This document shows, in pieces, positions 17,422 through 26,465 of a stretch of DNA of 64,000 nt (its first letter is position 1; each line of letters starts with the position of its first letter). Under the pieces are notes generated by a model. The model was given only the letters and a program-made list of their open reading frames with translations. It was not told the DNA's origin and searched no databases. The stretch lies in the NCBI RefSeq assembly GCF_000214665.1, contig NC_015572.1:4987682-5051681 (forward strand), read 5' to 3'. A program made the translations under genes and the position numbers. The stretch comes from Methylomonas methanica MC09 (GTDB taxonomy: Bacteria; Pseudomonadota; Gammaproteobacteria; Methylococcales; Methylomonadaceae).

Positions 17422-17901
17422 TTCAACCTCCTATGCTTGGTACTCTGTGAAACTAACTAGTTATTAGATAGTTTCTGTATATATACAAGAAAAGTTCCTA
17501 TTCAAGGTAATCTATTGATCTGCATATGATTTTCCATTCTGTATATCATTTTATGATCAAAAATAATGGCGGGTGATATTCTTATCGATGCCATTGAATC
17601 ACTTCGACCGATAGACTGCAACGAACCCGTTTCACCCTGCCCGTTCCGAAAGAGTGATTTCGGCCGACTTTCATCCGTCGGACTGATAGGTTTTCAAAGC
17701 CGATTCCGGCAGTTGATCACCCGCAAGGGCTACCATTCAGACATCGGCGTTCCCAACAGCGCTTAATTGTTGTAAACGCGACATACCAGGGCAGTATTTT
17801 TATATAAAAAATCAATTGCTTAAAAATTGGCGCAAATTGTGAATCACCTGAGTATGCGGAAATCAACGCGGTGTTCGCTTGCTTATCATTTTACGGTGCT
17901 T
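17422..17901. other. Non-coding stretch at the upstream edge of the cassette array
   Basis: About 480 bases in which I find no integrase, no attI and no convincing gene. A 66-codon plus-strand ORF (17566-17766) is Cys/Pro/Arg-rich with no ribosome site, and I regard it as chance. The first 140 bases are AT-rich and carry the promoter region of the 255-codon cassette gene. The GC-richer part, 17570-17770, differs in composition and may be a decayed foreign piece. Confidence 0.45.
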
Positions 17902-18219
17902 ATGTCTGAAATCATCCAGTTTCCCGTTTCCAACAAACAACAGAAGTCGGATCTCGATGCGTTTATCGACGACGCACTAAAAACCATACCGCGCCAAGAC
18001 AGAGAAAAACTCAGATTCGAGCTGATCAAAACGATAGACAGCTACGATAGCTTTTTTAGCGAATGGTCCTTGAGTCTGCCCGCGGACAGTAGCGAAACAC
18101 TTAGAAAACAAATCTACGATATCGCCCATCAGAAACACAATCGGAAAATACGTATGCTGAAAGACATTATGCGATTAACCATTAAAGTGCTGGTTGCGGA
18201 ATACCGGTTGCGAAAGTAA
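17902..18219 (+). CDS. Hypothetical protein, 105 aa
   Basis: Not recognised. From ATG 17902 the product is a soluble, largely helical, basic protein starting MSEIIQFPVSN and ending RLTIKVLVAEYRLRK. It lies 96 bases before the NifX-like gene on the same strand and could form a unit with it. An upstream in-frame start at 17827 has no ribosome site and would add a Cys/Arg-rich unlikely tail. Confidence 0.6.
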   Translation: MSEIIQFPVSNKQQKSDLDAFIDDALKTIPRQDREKLRFELIKTIDSYDSFFSEWSLSLPADSSETLRKQIYDIAHQKHNRKIRMLKDIMRLTIKVLVAEYRLRK

Positions 18220-18315
18220 CTCGCGATCCGTGGGGTACAGACTAACAATGCCAACGCGATTGCTGAACTTTGTTTTAGCGGTTGTTTGGCCCGACTATTC
18301 AAAGAGGAGCGTCAT

Positions 18316-18792
18316 ATGAATCAACTTGCGGATGTAAATTGTGTTGAAGAGCTTGAAGTCGATGTAAACAAGCTGATTGTGGCTTTTGCCAGTTCGGATG
18401 GGGAAATTGTCAATCAGCATTTCGGCTCATCCTCGGGATTTCATGTCTACGCCATCGACGGCAGTAGCGCAACGCCATTGGCGGTTAAAACGTTCGGTAA
18501 AGAACGGCGCGACGGCAATGACGACAAGTTAAAACCCAAGCTGGCCTGGTTGACGGGCTGCGATATGGTTTATTGCGGTTCTGTCGGCGGTACTGCCACC
18601 AATGAGTTGCTCAAATTGGGCGCTCATCCGGTCATCGTTAAAGGCGGCCCCGACATTGAAGAAATCGTTACCGAGTTGCAACAGGAAATTACCGGCACTT
18701 TGTCGCCGTTGCTGGAGCGCATTTTTAAACAAAAAGCAGGTAAGGATAGCAGCCGTTTTGCGGAGATGGCCGAAGAAGAATGGGATGAGTGA
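18316..18792 (+). CDS. NifX/NifB-type iron-molybdenum cofactor-binding family protein
   Basis: A 158-residue protein with a dinitrogenase iron-molybdenum-cofactor-binding (NifX/NafY/NifB C-terminal) domain at residues 15-120: KLIVAFASSDGEIVNQHFGSSSGFHVYAI, GCDMVYCGSVGGTATNELLKLGAHPVIVKGG. In nitrogen-fixing bacteria such proteins carry NifB-cofactor or FeMo-co in transit. ATG 18316 follows an excellent ribosome site (AAAGAGGAG). No nif structural genes appear in the window, so it may be part of a dispersed nif set or serve another metal-cluster role. Confidence 0.8.
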   Translation: MNQLADVNCVEELEVDVNKLIVAFASSDGEIVNQHFGSSSGFHVYAIDGSSATPLAVKTFGKERRDGNDDKLKPKLAWLTGCDMVYCGSVGGTATNELLKLGAHPVIVKGGPDIEEIVTELQQEITGTLSPLLERIFKQKAGKDSSRFAEMAEEEWDE

Positions 18793-18865
18793 CAATGCCC
18801 GCCCGGGTTACCTGATGCAATCCTAGCGCCCATGGGACGCTTTTGAGCGCATCAGACCCGAACGC

Positions 18866-19171
18866 TTATTCGATATCGCCCGACAAAGCCGTATCCACGG
18901 CTCGCAGAATATAGTCGTTGTCGCGAATATTCTGCGCGAGATCCAGGATCTCGTCGTACGCATAATTGTGCAAATTGAAACTCATGCTGTCGATTTGTTT
19001 GTCGTCAATAAAAATATCCAGTAGCAACAGTACGGCGCTGTCCTGCTGCTGTGCCTGATCCGGCACCTTAACGCTGGAGACGATTCTCATATGTTTATCG
19101 ATGGCATTGATGTATCGCAACGACGATAAATGCTCGATTTCCGCGGACGTTAAACGGTTTTTTGGGGTCAT
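18866..19171 (-). CDS. Hypothetical protein, 101 aa
   Basis: Not recognised. It is an acidic soluble protein with alternating beta and helix segments: RIVSSVKVPDQ, AVLLLLDIFIDDKQIDSMSFNLHNYAYDEILDLAQNIRDNDYI. It is convergent with the NifX-like gene 70 bases away. Whether it relates to nitrogen fixation cannot be told. Codon use looks normal and no shadow frame competes, so I consider it real. Confidence 0.6.
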   Translation of the reverse strand: MTPKNRLTSAEIEHLSSLRYINAIDKHMRIVSSVKVPDQAQQQDSAVLLLLDIFIDDKQIDSMSFNLHNYAYDEILDLAQNIRDNDYILRAVDTALSGDIE

Positions 19172-19631
19172 CGTGATTCCGAATTAAAGACTCTGGTTAT
19201 GTACTTGAGATGATTCGTTCCCGGTAAGAACAGGTTGCTCAGGCGTTATATGAAACGCGGGACTCCAGATAACCGCTAACCGCTCTTCCGGTGTTTTAGC
19301 TGTAACCCATTTCAAAACACGTTTTATGCCAGATTTAGTTTCAACACCGGGAATACGCTGAAATTTTGCCGTTACGCGGCACCTACCTTCAGAAATGCCC
19401 GCTTAAAGCCAGCTCGCTTGCCATAGCCCGTCCTGCCAATGGCCTGGAGAGAATGGAACCCGGCCCCGGCGGACGGTTTTATTGGTGTGCAATTTGCTTT
19501 ATCAAAAATAATCCATCTTAAACGGGCTATTTTTGTAGTGTTTACCTCAATGCATCCCACAATTGTTGCAAACTCTTGGACGATATCGCACGGGCAGGGT
19601 CGTTGTGGCGGCGATAACCTGGAGGCGACCC
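19172..19631. other. Gene-free stretch before the J-domain gene
   Basis: About 460 bases, mixed composition. Short ORFs in it (for example 19560 to 19372) lack ribosome sites and plausible composition. I find no hairpin terminator or named element. Confidence 0.45.
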
Positions 19632-20162
19632 ATGAATGACCAATCTTTGCATGAAGAAGAATGGGTGATCTGGAACGGCGCGCTGGGCTTGGTCACCACC
19701 GTGACGGTTGCGCGGGTCGAAGTCGATACGCTCGGTAGCAAAGCCTGGCTGGATGAGCCTTTCGACATGGTGGGCCCCTTCAGCCTTGACGAGCTGCAAA
19801 CTCAAGGCCGCATCGCCTTCGCCGCCTGTATCGTTATGTCGCGCCAGCGCTGGCAAGACGACCAAGTGGAATTGCGGCGGGAATCACTGAATATCCGCCG
19901 TGCCGAAGCGCAACGGATAAACGAGCAGTTTGAGCGCCTTCACGGCGGCCGAAATCGGCATCAAGTCAGCCGCAAGCCTGTCGACGAGCGGCAACATCGT
20001 CAGGCGCTCAATCTGCCAATCGAGGGCATGCTTCAGTCATCCGAAATCAAAGCCGCGTTTCGGCGGCTTGCGCAAAAGGCCCATCCGGATGCCGGCGGCA
20101 GCAACGAACAATTCATTCGCATTACGGAAGCACGCAACGCCCTGCTGGCCTGCCTTTCCTGA
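19632..20162 (+). CDS. Protein with C-terminal J-domain, 176 aa
   Basis: The last 45 residues form a truncated or compact J-domain, SSEIKAAFRRLAQKAHPDAGGSNEQFIRITEARNALL, with the HPD tripeptide at 151-153, which would stimulate an Hsp70 ATPase. The first 125 residues are an unrecognised soluble domain starting NDQSLHEEEWVIWNGALG, with an internal Arg/Glu-rich helix (QVELRRESLNIRRAEAQR). J-domain at the C-terminus, rather than the N-terminus, is the pattern of specialised co-chaperones such as DjlA. ATG 19632 has an excellent ribosome site, GGAGG. Confidence 0.8.
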   Translation: MNDQSLHEEEWVIWNGALGLVTTVTVARVEVDTLGSKAWLDEPFDMVGPFSLDELQTQGRIAFAACIVMSRQRWQDDQVELRRESLNIRRAEAQRINEQFERLHGGRNRHQVSRKPVDERQHRQALNLPIEGMLQSSEIKAAFRRLAQKAHPDAGGSNEQFIRITEARNALLACLS

Positions 20163-20388
20163 ACGCCGCGGTAGAACCGGCGTTTTTACGGTTTGGGATT
20201 GTTGAATCGGAAATTTCTGCTGTCAGCGTCTGTTGAACGCTGAGCGACGGCCGTAAAATGCTTAATTAATTTGCAGCTTGCCCTTTAAGTTCAAACCGGA
20301 AGCGTTGTTTTTTGTAACAAAGCCGCCGTCTTTCCCGCTTCATCTTGATAAAATCTCGGTATTAAACACCGACACCGGAAAAAATACC

Positions 20389-20937
20389 ATGATGCGGGAA
20401 CTGACGACACGCGAACTCTACCAAGCCTTGGAATATGCCAAATCCATCGACGAAACCGGCGGCGGAAAAATCCTGGCGCGATTTCAGCTTGATCAACCCG
20501 CTTTGGCGCAAACCATTTTTGGGGTTTTTCCCCAGGTAATTGCCGAACAGAACCAAGACATGGCTCATTTGTTTATGGATCTTTGCTTCGACGTGATTTG
20601 CGTGTTTGAAAAGGCGTTTGGCCCGTTGCCTTCACAAAAAACGCTGGGTTTAGACTGGTTGGAGCAAAGCGCGTCCATGCTGGATGCGGAGGTGCAAGCT
20701 TTAATCGCCGGCAAGCCCCAGGCGCAAAAAATCGGCGAAAAGCAGCAAGACCGTTTTACCGAGCGCGTGTTCGACAGTAACTTGCAAACCGGCTTGGTCA
20801 ATTTCATGCATACCGCTATCGACGAGTATGCGTCGGAGAACCCGGTTCGCGTCAAGGCCGCCCGCGTTACGCAAACCTTGATTTTTACGGTGATTCAGTT
20901 GTTCGGTATTATGTACGACCGGGCAGCAGCACATTAA
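20389..20937 (+). CDS. Hypothetical protein, 182 aa
   Basis: No named family recognised. It is predicted all-helical and soluble (MRELTTRELYQALEYAKSIDET, MAHLFMDLCFDVICVFEKAFG, TGLVNFMHTAIDEYASENPVR). Two adjacent ATG codons occur at 20389; the 37-residue in-frame extension upstream has poor composition and is not accepted. It stands alone, about 310 bases before the RND pump operon. Confidence 0.6.
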   Translation: MMRELTTRELYQALEYAKSIDETGGGKILARFQLDQPALAQTIFGVFPQVIAEQNQDMAHLFMDLCFDVICVFEKAFGPLPSQKTLGLDWLEQSASMLDAEVQALIAGKPQAQKIGEKQQDRFTERVFDSNLQTGLVNFMHTAIDEYASENPVRVKAARVTQTLIFTVIQLFGIMYDRAAAH

Positions 20938-21246
20938 GCCTATCCCTGCTTCGGGCATTTATTCGGTTTAAGACCGGCATTAAATGCCTTTCTTTCAGTC
21001 GAATAGCACCGCAAGTACATCCTGCCCGGCCGGAATATCTCAGCCCAAAGTCTGCGGTCTTTAGCTAAAGGCAAACAGATTTTCATCCGGCGGCAACCGG
21101 TTTCCAAACAGCTTTGAATTGTTTTGCTAGACTTTCAGCCTGTATGGCATTGGGGTAAAACCAAGCTTTTGCGCCCCGGCTGTTTTCCGAAAGCTTAATA
21201 GAGCCCCCCAATTTACTCAGGAACGCTAAACGGTAAAGGAATGTTG
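20938..21246. other. Intergenic stretch before the RND pump operon
   Basis: About 310 bases. It should contain the pump operon promoter. A small minus-strand ORF (21268 to 21083) overlaps the pump gene's ribosome site and start and is rejected. No clear operator or regulator gene (TetR or MarR type) is present nearby. Confidence 0.45.
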
Positions 21247-22320
21247 ATGAATAAGTTGTTACTGGCATTGGCGGTCATGTTTCTGATCGGCTGCGAACAG
21301 GCCCCGCCCGCATCGCCCCAACCTCGACCTGCCCTGGTTGTAACCGTGGGCGACCGTTTTGCCGCATCGCCCACCATTCTGATCGGCGAAATCAAACCCC
21401 GGTACGAAAGCGGGCAGGGTTTTCGCATCAACGGCAAAATTGTGCAACGCTATGTGGAGATCGGCACCAACGTCAGCAAGGGGCAGCTATTAGCCAGACT
21501 GGATAATCGGGATACCGGTTTATCGGCCAAGGCATCCCAGGCACGGGTACAGGCAGCCAAAGCGGATCTGGCATTGGCGCAAGCCGAACTGGATAGGCTG
21601 AACAAGCTTTACCAACGTAAATTCATTTCCCGTCAGGCGGTCGATATCCAAGAAGCGAAATACCAATCCGCGGCCGCCTTAGTGAGACAAACACAGGCGG
21701 AAGCCGCGGTATCTACTAATCAGTCGGCTTATACCGACTTAAAAGCGGAACGGGACGGCGTGGTTACCGACATCCATGCCGAGCCCGGCCAAGTGGTGGC
21801 CGCCGGTGAAATCATCGCCAGGATTGCGGTACCGGAAAGTATGGAAGTCGAAGTTTCGGTCCCCGAGTCGCGCATGGGGCCTATCGAACCCAATTTAGCG
21901 GCGGAAGTAAGGTTATGGGCCGATCCAACCCGGATATATCAAGGCAAAATCAGAGAAATAGCACCCGCGGCGGATAGCGTAACCCGAACGTTTCAAATTC
22001 GCATCGCTTTGTCGACTCCGCCTCCCGATCAAATGCGCCTGGGGATGACGGCGGCTGTCATTTTTAATAATCACGACCGTCGCGATTTTTTGCTGCCTTT
22101 ACCGGCCGTTAGTCAATACGACGGCAACACAGTGGCGTGGGTAGTCGATCCGGACAGCGGCCAAGTGTTCCCAAGGCCTGTACAGACGGGTATCTTCAGA
22201 GAAGACGGGGTTGTGATAACTGCAGGTTTACAGATTGGCGACCAAGTGGTGGTGGCCGGAGTCCATACCTTGTTATCCGGCCAGAAAGTACGTCCGCAAT
22301 TAGTTCAACAAAATCCATGA
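21247..22320 (+). CDS. RND efflux periplasmic adaptor lipoprotein
   Basis: A membrane-fusion protein linking an inner-membrane RND pump to an outer-membrane channel. It starts MNKLLLALAVMFLIGC, a lipoprotein signal with lipobox LIGC. Then come the biotinyl/lipoyl-like half (GFRINGKIVQRYVEIGTNVSKGQLLARLDNRD), a coiled-coil hairpin (ASQARVQAAKADLALAQAELDRLNKLYQRKFISRQAVDIQEAK), the second lipoyl half (ERDGVVTDIHAEPGQVVAAGEIIARI) and the beta-barrel domain. 357 residues is normal. The start at 21247 (six bases after AAAGGA) is preferred to ATG 21241. Its TGA overlaps the ATG of the pump gene. Confidence 0.92.
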   Translation: MNKLLLALAVMFLIGCEQAPPASPQPRPALVVTVGDRFAASPTILIGEIKPRYESGQGFRINGKIVQRYVEIGTNVSKGQLLARLDNRDTGLSAKASQARVQAAKADLALAQAELDRLNKLYQRKFISRQAVDIQEAKYQSAAALVRQTQAEAAVSTNQSAYTDLKAERDGVVTDIHAEPGQVVAAGEIIARIAVPESMEVEVSVPESRMGPIEPNLAAEVRLWADPTRIYQGKIREIAPAADSVTRTFQIRIALSTPPPDQMRLGMTAAVIFNNHDRRDFLLPLPAVSQYDGNTVAWVVDPDSGQVFPRPVQTGIFREDGVVITAGLQIGDQVVVAGVHTLLSGQKVRPQLVQQNP

Positions 22321-25300
22321 AACGGTTCAATCTATCGGAATGGGCGCTGGATCACCCATCGTTGGTGCTGTACATAGTATTGATGCTGACAATGGTGGGC
22401 AGCTTTTCATACTTCCAATTGGGGCAGTCGGAAGATCCACCGTTCTCGTTCAGAATCATGATCGTACGCACCGGATGGCCCGGCGCCAGCGCCCGGAAAG
22501 TGGAAGAGCAGGTTACGGATAAGCTGGAAAAAAAACTACAGGAATTACCTTGGCTGGATAATTTGCGCAGTTATTCCCGGCCCGGCGAATCGCTGATTTT
22601 TATATTGGCCAAAGACTCCACGCCCGCCAAAGAAATTCCGAATGTCTGGTATCAAGCCCGTAAAAAGATCGGCGACATCCAACACACGCTGCCGGACGGT
22701 GTAGAGGGGCCTACATTTAACGACGAATTCGGTGACGTATACGGCAACCTGTACGCTTTGACCGGCGACGGTTACGATCCGGCGGAATTAAAGCGCCGGG
22801 CCGAGGTGGTGCGTGCGGAATTGTTAAAAGTAAAAGATGTGGCCAAGGTCGACTTTTTCGGCGAACAAAAACAGCGCATTTACATCAATTTATCCAACGC
22901 CAAGTTGGCGACCTTGGGTATTGATGTTCCCGAGCTACTAAGCACTCTGCAGCTGCAAAACCTAGTCACCAGCAGCGGCAATTTCGATTCTGTGCAAGAA
23001 CGGATTCGAATCGCCGTTACCGGACGCTACGATCATGTACAGGAAATACGCGATATGCGCTTGCGGGCGCATGACCGGGAGTTTCGCCTGGGCGATATCG
23101 CCACAATCACGCGAGGTTACGAAGATCCGCCAACCGATAAGGTTCGCTTTCAAGGAAAGGCGGCACTGTTGATCGGCGTCTCCATGCAGCAAGGCGGAGA
23201 CATCATCGAGCTGGGCGCCAATCTGGATAACACCGTAAAGCGGGTGCAGTCGCAATTGCCGGTAGGCCTGGATTTAGAGCAGGTGTCGTCTCAGCCCAGA
23301 GCGGTGCAAAATTCGATTAACGAATTTGTCCGGTCTTTGACTGAAGCGGTGATTATCGTACTGGGCGTCAGCTTGTTATCTTTGGGTTTTCGCACCGGCA
23401 TTGTGGTGGCAATCACTATTCCGGTGGTGTTGGCCATTACCTTTTGGCTGATGCATTTGTTAAACGTCGGACTGCACAAAATATCCCTGGGCGCATTGAT
23501 TTTGGCCCTGGGGCTTTTGGTGGACGATGCCATTATTGCCGTTGAGATGATGGCATCCAAAATGGAACAGGGCTTCGAGCGTAAACGCGCCGCCGCGTTT
23601 GCTTACACCTCTACCGCCATGCCGATGTTAAGCGGCACCCTGGTAACGGCGGCGGGCTTTTTACCTATCGCTACCGCGGCATCGTCTACCGGCGAATACA
23701 CGCGCTCGCTGTTTCAAGTCGTGGTGATAGCGTTGCTGGTATCGTGGTTGGCCGCAGTCATATTGGTGCCGTATCTGGGTTACCGTTTGTTGCCGGATTT
23801 TAAAAAACACCAGACAAACCCGCTAAAACAATGGACGCAGAAGTTCACGGGCAACAATAGGGATTCTGTCGCGCACGATAACTATGACAGTTCGTTTTAC
23901 CGGTATTTCCGCCGCATAGTGTTTTTATGCGTCAAATGGCGTTGGTGGGTTGTCGGATTTACCTTGCTGCTGTTTGTATTGGCGATGCTGGGATTTTCCA
24001 AAGTTCAGCAGCAATTTTTTCCGGATTCGACTAGGCCGGAATTGATAGTCGACTTACGCTTGGCGGAAGGCGTTTCGTACTACGCCACCGAAACCGAGGT
24101 GAAAAAGTTGGAGGCGTGGCTGGATAAACAGACCGGCATTGAAAATTACGTGGCCTATGTAGGTAATGGCAGCCCGCGCTTTTATTTGCCTTTGGATCAA
24201 CAACTGCCGCAACGCAACTTTGCCCAGTTGGTGATATTGACCGAAGGCCCCGAGCACCGGGAACGCTTGCGGAAACAACTGATCGAGTTGTTCGAACAGG
24301 ACTTCACCAGCTTGCGGGCCAGTGTATTGCGCCTGGAAAACGGACCGCCGGTCGGTTTTCCGGTGCAGTTCCGGGTTTCCGGGCCCGATATTGCCACCTT
24401 GAAACATCTGAGCCATGACGTTGCGGACGTCATGCGCGCTAACCCGCATCTTTCCAATGTGCAGTTGGACTGGGAAGAATTGGTGAAGGTGGTCAATGTG
24501 CAAGTCGATCAGTCCAAAACACGCCTGCTGGGGATCAGCTCCAATGAGATTGCCAATTTGGTGAATGGCGCGCTACAGGGCTTATATGTCACCGAATATA
24601 GAGAAGGCATCGAGCGTATCGCAGTGATGGTGCGCGGAACTGAAGCCGAGCGCAAGCATTTATCCCGGCTGTCCAATTTAATGATTCCGACCGCCAGCGG
24701 TAAAAGTGTACCGTTGTCGCAACTTGCTTATTTGGATTACAGTTTCGAGGAAGGGCTGATCTGGCGGCGTAACAGGCTACCGACAATCACGGTGCGCGGA
24801 CATTTATACGGCAGTATTCAAGCGCCGACCGTATCGGCTCAGATAGAAGCCAATCTGGCCGATTTTAAGAGCAAACTGCCGATTGGCTATACTCTGGAAA
24901 CGGGCGGAGCCGTGGAAGAATCGGCCAAAGGCAGCGATTCGGTAGCCGCCGGAATTCCGCTTTTTTTCTGCACCGTATTAACGGTGCTGATGATACAACT
25001 GCAAAGCTTTTCGCGGGTGGCTTTGGTCGTCCTCACCGCACCGCTGGGAATGATAGGCGTTACGCTGTTTTTGCTGATGTTTAACCAACCGTTCGGTTTC
25101 GTAGCCATGCTGGGTACCATTGCTTTGTCCGGCATGATCATGCGCAATTCGGTTATCCTGGTCGATCAGATCGACCAGGATAAACACGCCGGACTTTCCG
25201 ATGTCGATGCTATCGTTGAATCGACCGTACGGCGTTTTCGGCCTATCGCTTTGACTGCGGCCGCGTCTATATTGGCCATGATCCCACTCACGCAAAGCGC

Positions 25301-25415
25301 TTTTTTCGGTCCTATGGCTGTGGCGATTATGGGCGGTTTAACAGTCGCAACCTTGTTAACCTTGCTGTTCTTACCGGCATTGTATGCGGCTTGGTTCAGA
25401 GTACATCCCGCTTGA
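22317..25415 (+). CDS. RND multidrug efflux pump, inner-membrane subunit
   Basis: A proton-driven RND transporter of the AcrB superfamily (1032 residues). It starts MKRFNLSEWALDHPSLVLYI (TM1), then the large periplasmic porter domain, TM2-TM6 with the proton-relay pair in LGLLVDDAIIAVEMMASKMEQG (TM4 DD), a second porter domain, and TM8-TM12 ending in GMIMRNSVILVDQI and LFLPALYAAWF. The duplicated domain plan is complete. The 4-base ATGA overlap with the adaptor gene shows co-translation. No outer-membrane factor gene follows, so a TolC-like partner elsewhere is likely. The sequence does not show which compounds it exports. Confidence 0.93.
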   Translation: MKRFNLSEWALDHPSLVLYIVLMLTMVGSFSYFQLGQSEDPPFSFRIMIVRTGWPGASARKVEEQVTDKLEKKLQELPWLDNLRSYSRPGESLIFILAKDSTPAKEIPNVWYQARKKIGDIQHTLPDGVEGPTFNDEFGDVYGNLYALTGDGYDPAELKRRAEVVRAELLKVKDVAKVDFFGEQKQRIYINLSNAKLATLGIDVPELLSTLQLQNLVTSSGNFDSVQERIRIAVTGRYDHVQEIRDMRLRAHDREFRLGDIATITRGYEDPPTDKVRFQGKAALLIGVSMQQGGDIIELGANLDNTVKRVQSQLPVGLDLEQVSSQPRAVQNSINEFVRSLTEAVIIVLGVSLLSLGFRTGIVVAITIPVVLAITFWLMHLLNVGLHKISLGALILALGLLVDDAIIAVEMMASKMEQGFERKRAAAFAYTSTAMPMLSGTLVTAAGFLPIATAASSTGEYTRSLFQVVVIALLVSWLAAVILVPYLGYRLLPDFKKHQTNPLKQWTQKFTGNNRDSVAHDNYDSSFYRYFRRIVFLCVKWRWWVVGFTLLLFVLAMLGFSKVQQQFFPDSTRPELIVDLRLAEGVSYYATETEVKKLEAWLDKQTGIENYVAYVGNGSPRFYLPLDQQLPQRNFAQLVILTEGPEHRERLRKQLIELFEQDFTSLRASVLRLENGPPVGFPVQFRVSGPDIATLKHLSHDVADVMRANPHLSNVQLDWEELVKVVNVQVDQSKTRLLGISSNEIANLVNGALQGLYVTEYREGIERIAVMVRGTEAERKHLSRLSNLMIPTASGKSVPLSQLAYLDYSFEEGLIWRRNRLPTITVRGHLYGSIQAPTVSAQIEANLADFKSKLPIGYTLETGGAVEESAKGSDSVAAGIPLFFCTVLTVLMIQLQSFSRVALVVLTAPLGMIGVTLFLLMFNQPFGFVAMLGTIALSGMIMRNSVILVDQIDQDKHAGLSDVDAIVESTVRRFRPIALTAAASILAMIPLTQSAFFGPMAVAIMGGLTVATLLTLLFLPALYAAWFRVHPA

Positions 25416-25480
25416 GTGACGGAGGTTTAAGGCGACTTATATCTAATAATTGCATGCATATATGTTTTTTTATCATGAAA

Positions 25481-25514
25481 GTTAACAGAGTTTGATTGCT
25501 ATAGTATTGTTAAC
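25481..25514. promoter_or_regulatory. Inverted repeat in the promoter region of the TauE/SafE gene
   Basis: GTTAACA (25481-25487) and TGTTAAC (25508-25514) are exact inverted copies 20 bases apart, centred about 44 bases before the TauE-like start, with TATAGT between them as a possible -10 box. This could be an operator that masks the promoter. No regulator is adjacent. Confidence 0.35.
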
Positions 25515-25540
25515 TTAACGAATTTGAAGGAACGATAGGC

Positions 25541-26350
25541 ATGAATTTACTGTATTCGGCGTCCGGCTTTGCGGTCGGCTTACTGGTAGGTATTACCGGT
25601 GTCGGCGGCGGTTCGTTGATGACGCCCTTGTTGGTGTTTTTATTCGGTTTCAAACCGGCAATAGCCGTGGGCACCGATTTGCTGTATGCCGCCATTACCA
25701 AATCCGCGGGCGTATTCGTACATCACGGTAAACATAAGTCGGTCGATTGGAAGATCGTCTGTTTCTTGTCCATGGGCAGTTTGCCGTTTGCCGGCATGAC
25801 GCTGTATGCCTTGAAACATCTGATGGCGGTGGACAAAGACATTTCCGGCATGATCACCTTTACTTTAGGTATTGCCTTGTTGTTAACCGCGTCGGCGCTA
25901 ATGGTTCGTAGTGTGCTGTTACACAGAGCCGCAAAGCTGCAATTGGACGATACAGTCAGCGACGCCGACAATAGCGGTCGCTTTTCTCCGCGTTGGGAGA
26001 AAATTGCCACAGTGTTGACCGGCGCCGTATTAGGCATATTGGTGACGCTGTCATCCGTCGGAGCCGGCGCGCTGGGAACGGTGGCCTTGCTGGTTTTATA
26101 CCCGCGCATGAGTACCTTGAAAGTGGTCGGCACGGACTTGGCGCATGCGATTCCATTAACCGCGGTAGCGGGCTTGGGACATTTAAGTTTGGGTAACTTC
26201 GATCTGGAATTGCTGGGCAGCTTGCTGTTGGGTTCCGTGCCCGGAATCTGGATAGGCAGTCATTTCAGCGCCAAAATTCCCGAGTATTTTCTGCGCCCGG
26301 CCTTGGCGACTTTACTGCTGGTGATCGGCGTTAAGTTCGTGATGGTTTAA
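25541..26350 (+). CDS. TauE/SafE family sulfite/organosulfonate-type permease
   Basis: A 269-residue inner-membrane protein of the TauE/SafE (DUF81) family, whose members export sulfite, sulfoacetate or other small anions. About eight membrane segments occur in two halves. The family signature is seen in both: LLVGITGVGGGSLMTPLLVFLFGFKPAIAVGTDLLYAAITK near the start and LVTLSSVGAGALGTVALLVLYPRMSTLKVVGTDLAHAI after a central loop. It stands alone, between the RND pump and an SLC13-type transporter on the same strand. The anion moved is unknown. Confidence 0.88.
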   Translation: MNLLYSASGFAVGLLVGITGVGGGSLMTPLLVFLFGFKPAIAVGTDLLYAAITKSAGVFVHHGKHKSVDWKIVCFLSMGSLPFAGMTLYALKHLMAVDKDISGMITFTLGIALLLTASALMVRSVLLHRAAKLQLDDTVSDADNSGRFSPRWEKIATVLTGAVLGILVTLSSVGAGALGTVALLVLYPRMSTLKVVGTDLAHAIPLTAVAGLGHLSLGNFDLELLGSLLLGSVPGIWIGSHFSAKIPEYFLRPALATLLLVIGVKFVMV

Positions 26351-26465
26351 GCTTAAACCCCTAGCTACTGTAGTGTGATCATGCGTGTAAAACGGCCCGG
26401 GGGTTTCGAGTGTCGATAGCCCCATTCCAAACATAGACTGGATTTAAATAACATTGAGGTAATAA

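Noticed and set aside
17566-17766. 66-codon plus-strand ORF near the array edge
   Set aside because: Pro/Cys/Arg-rich translation with no ribosome site; looks like non-coding DNA read by chance.
21083-21268. 61-codon minus-strand ORF before the RND operon
   Set aside because: Overlaps the ribosome site and start of the adaptor gene and has no motif.
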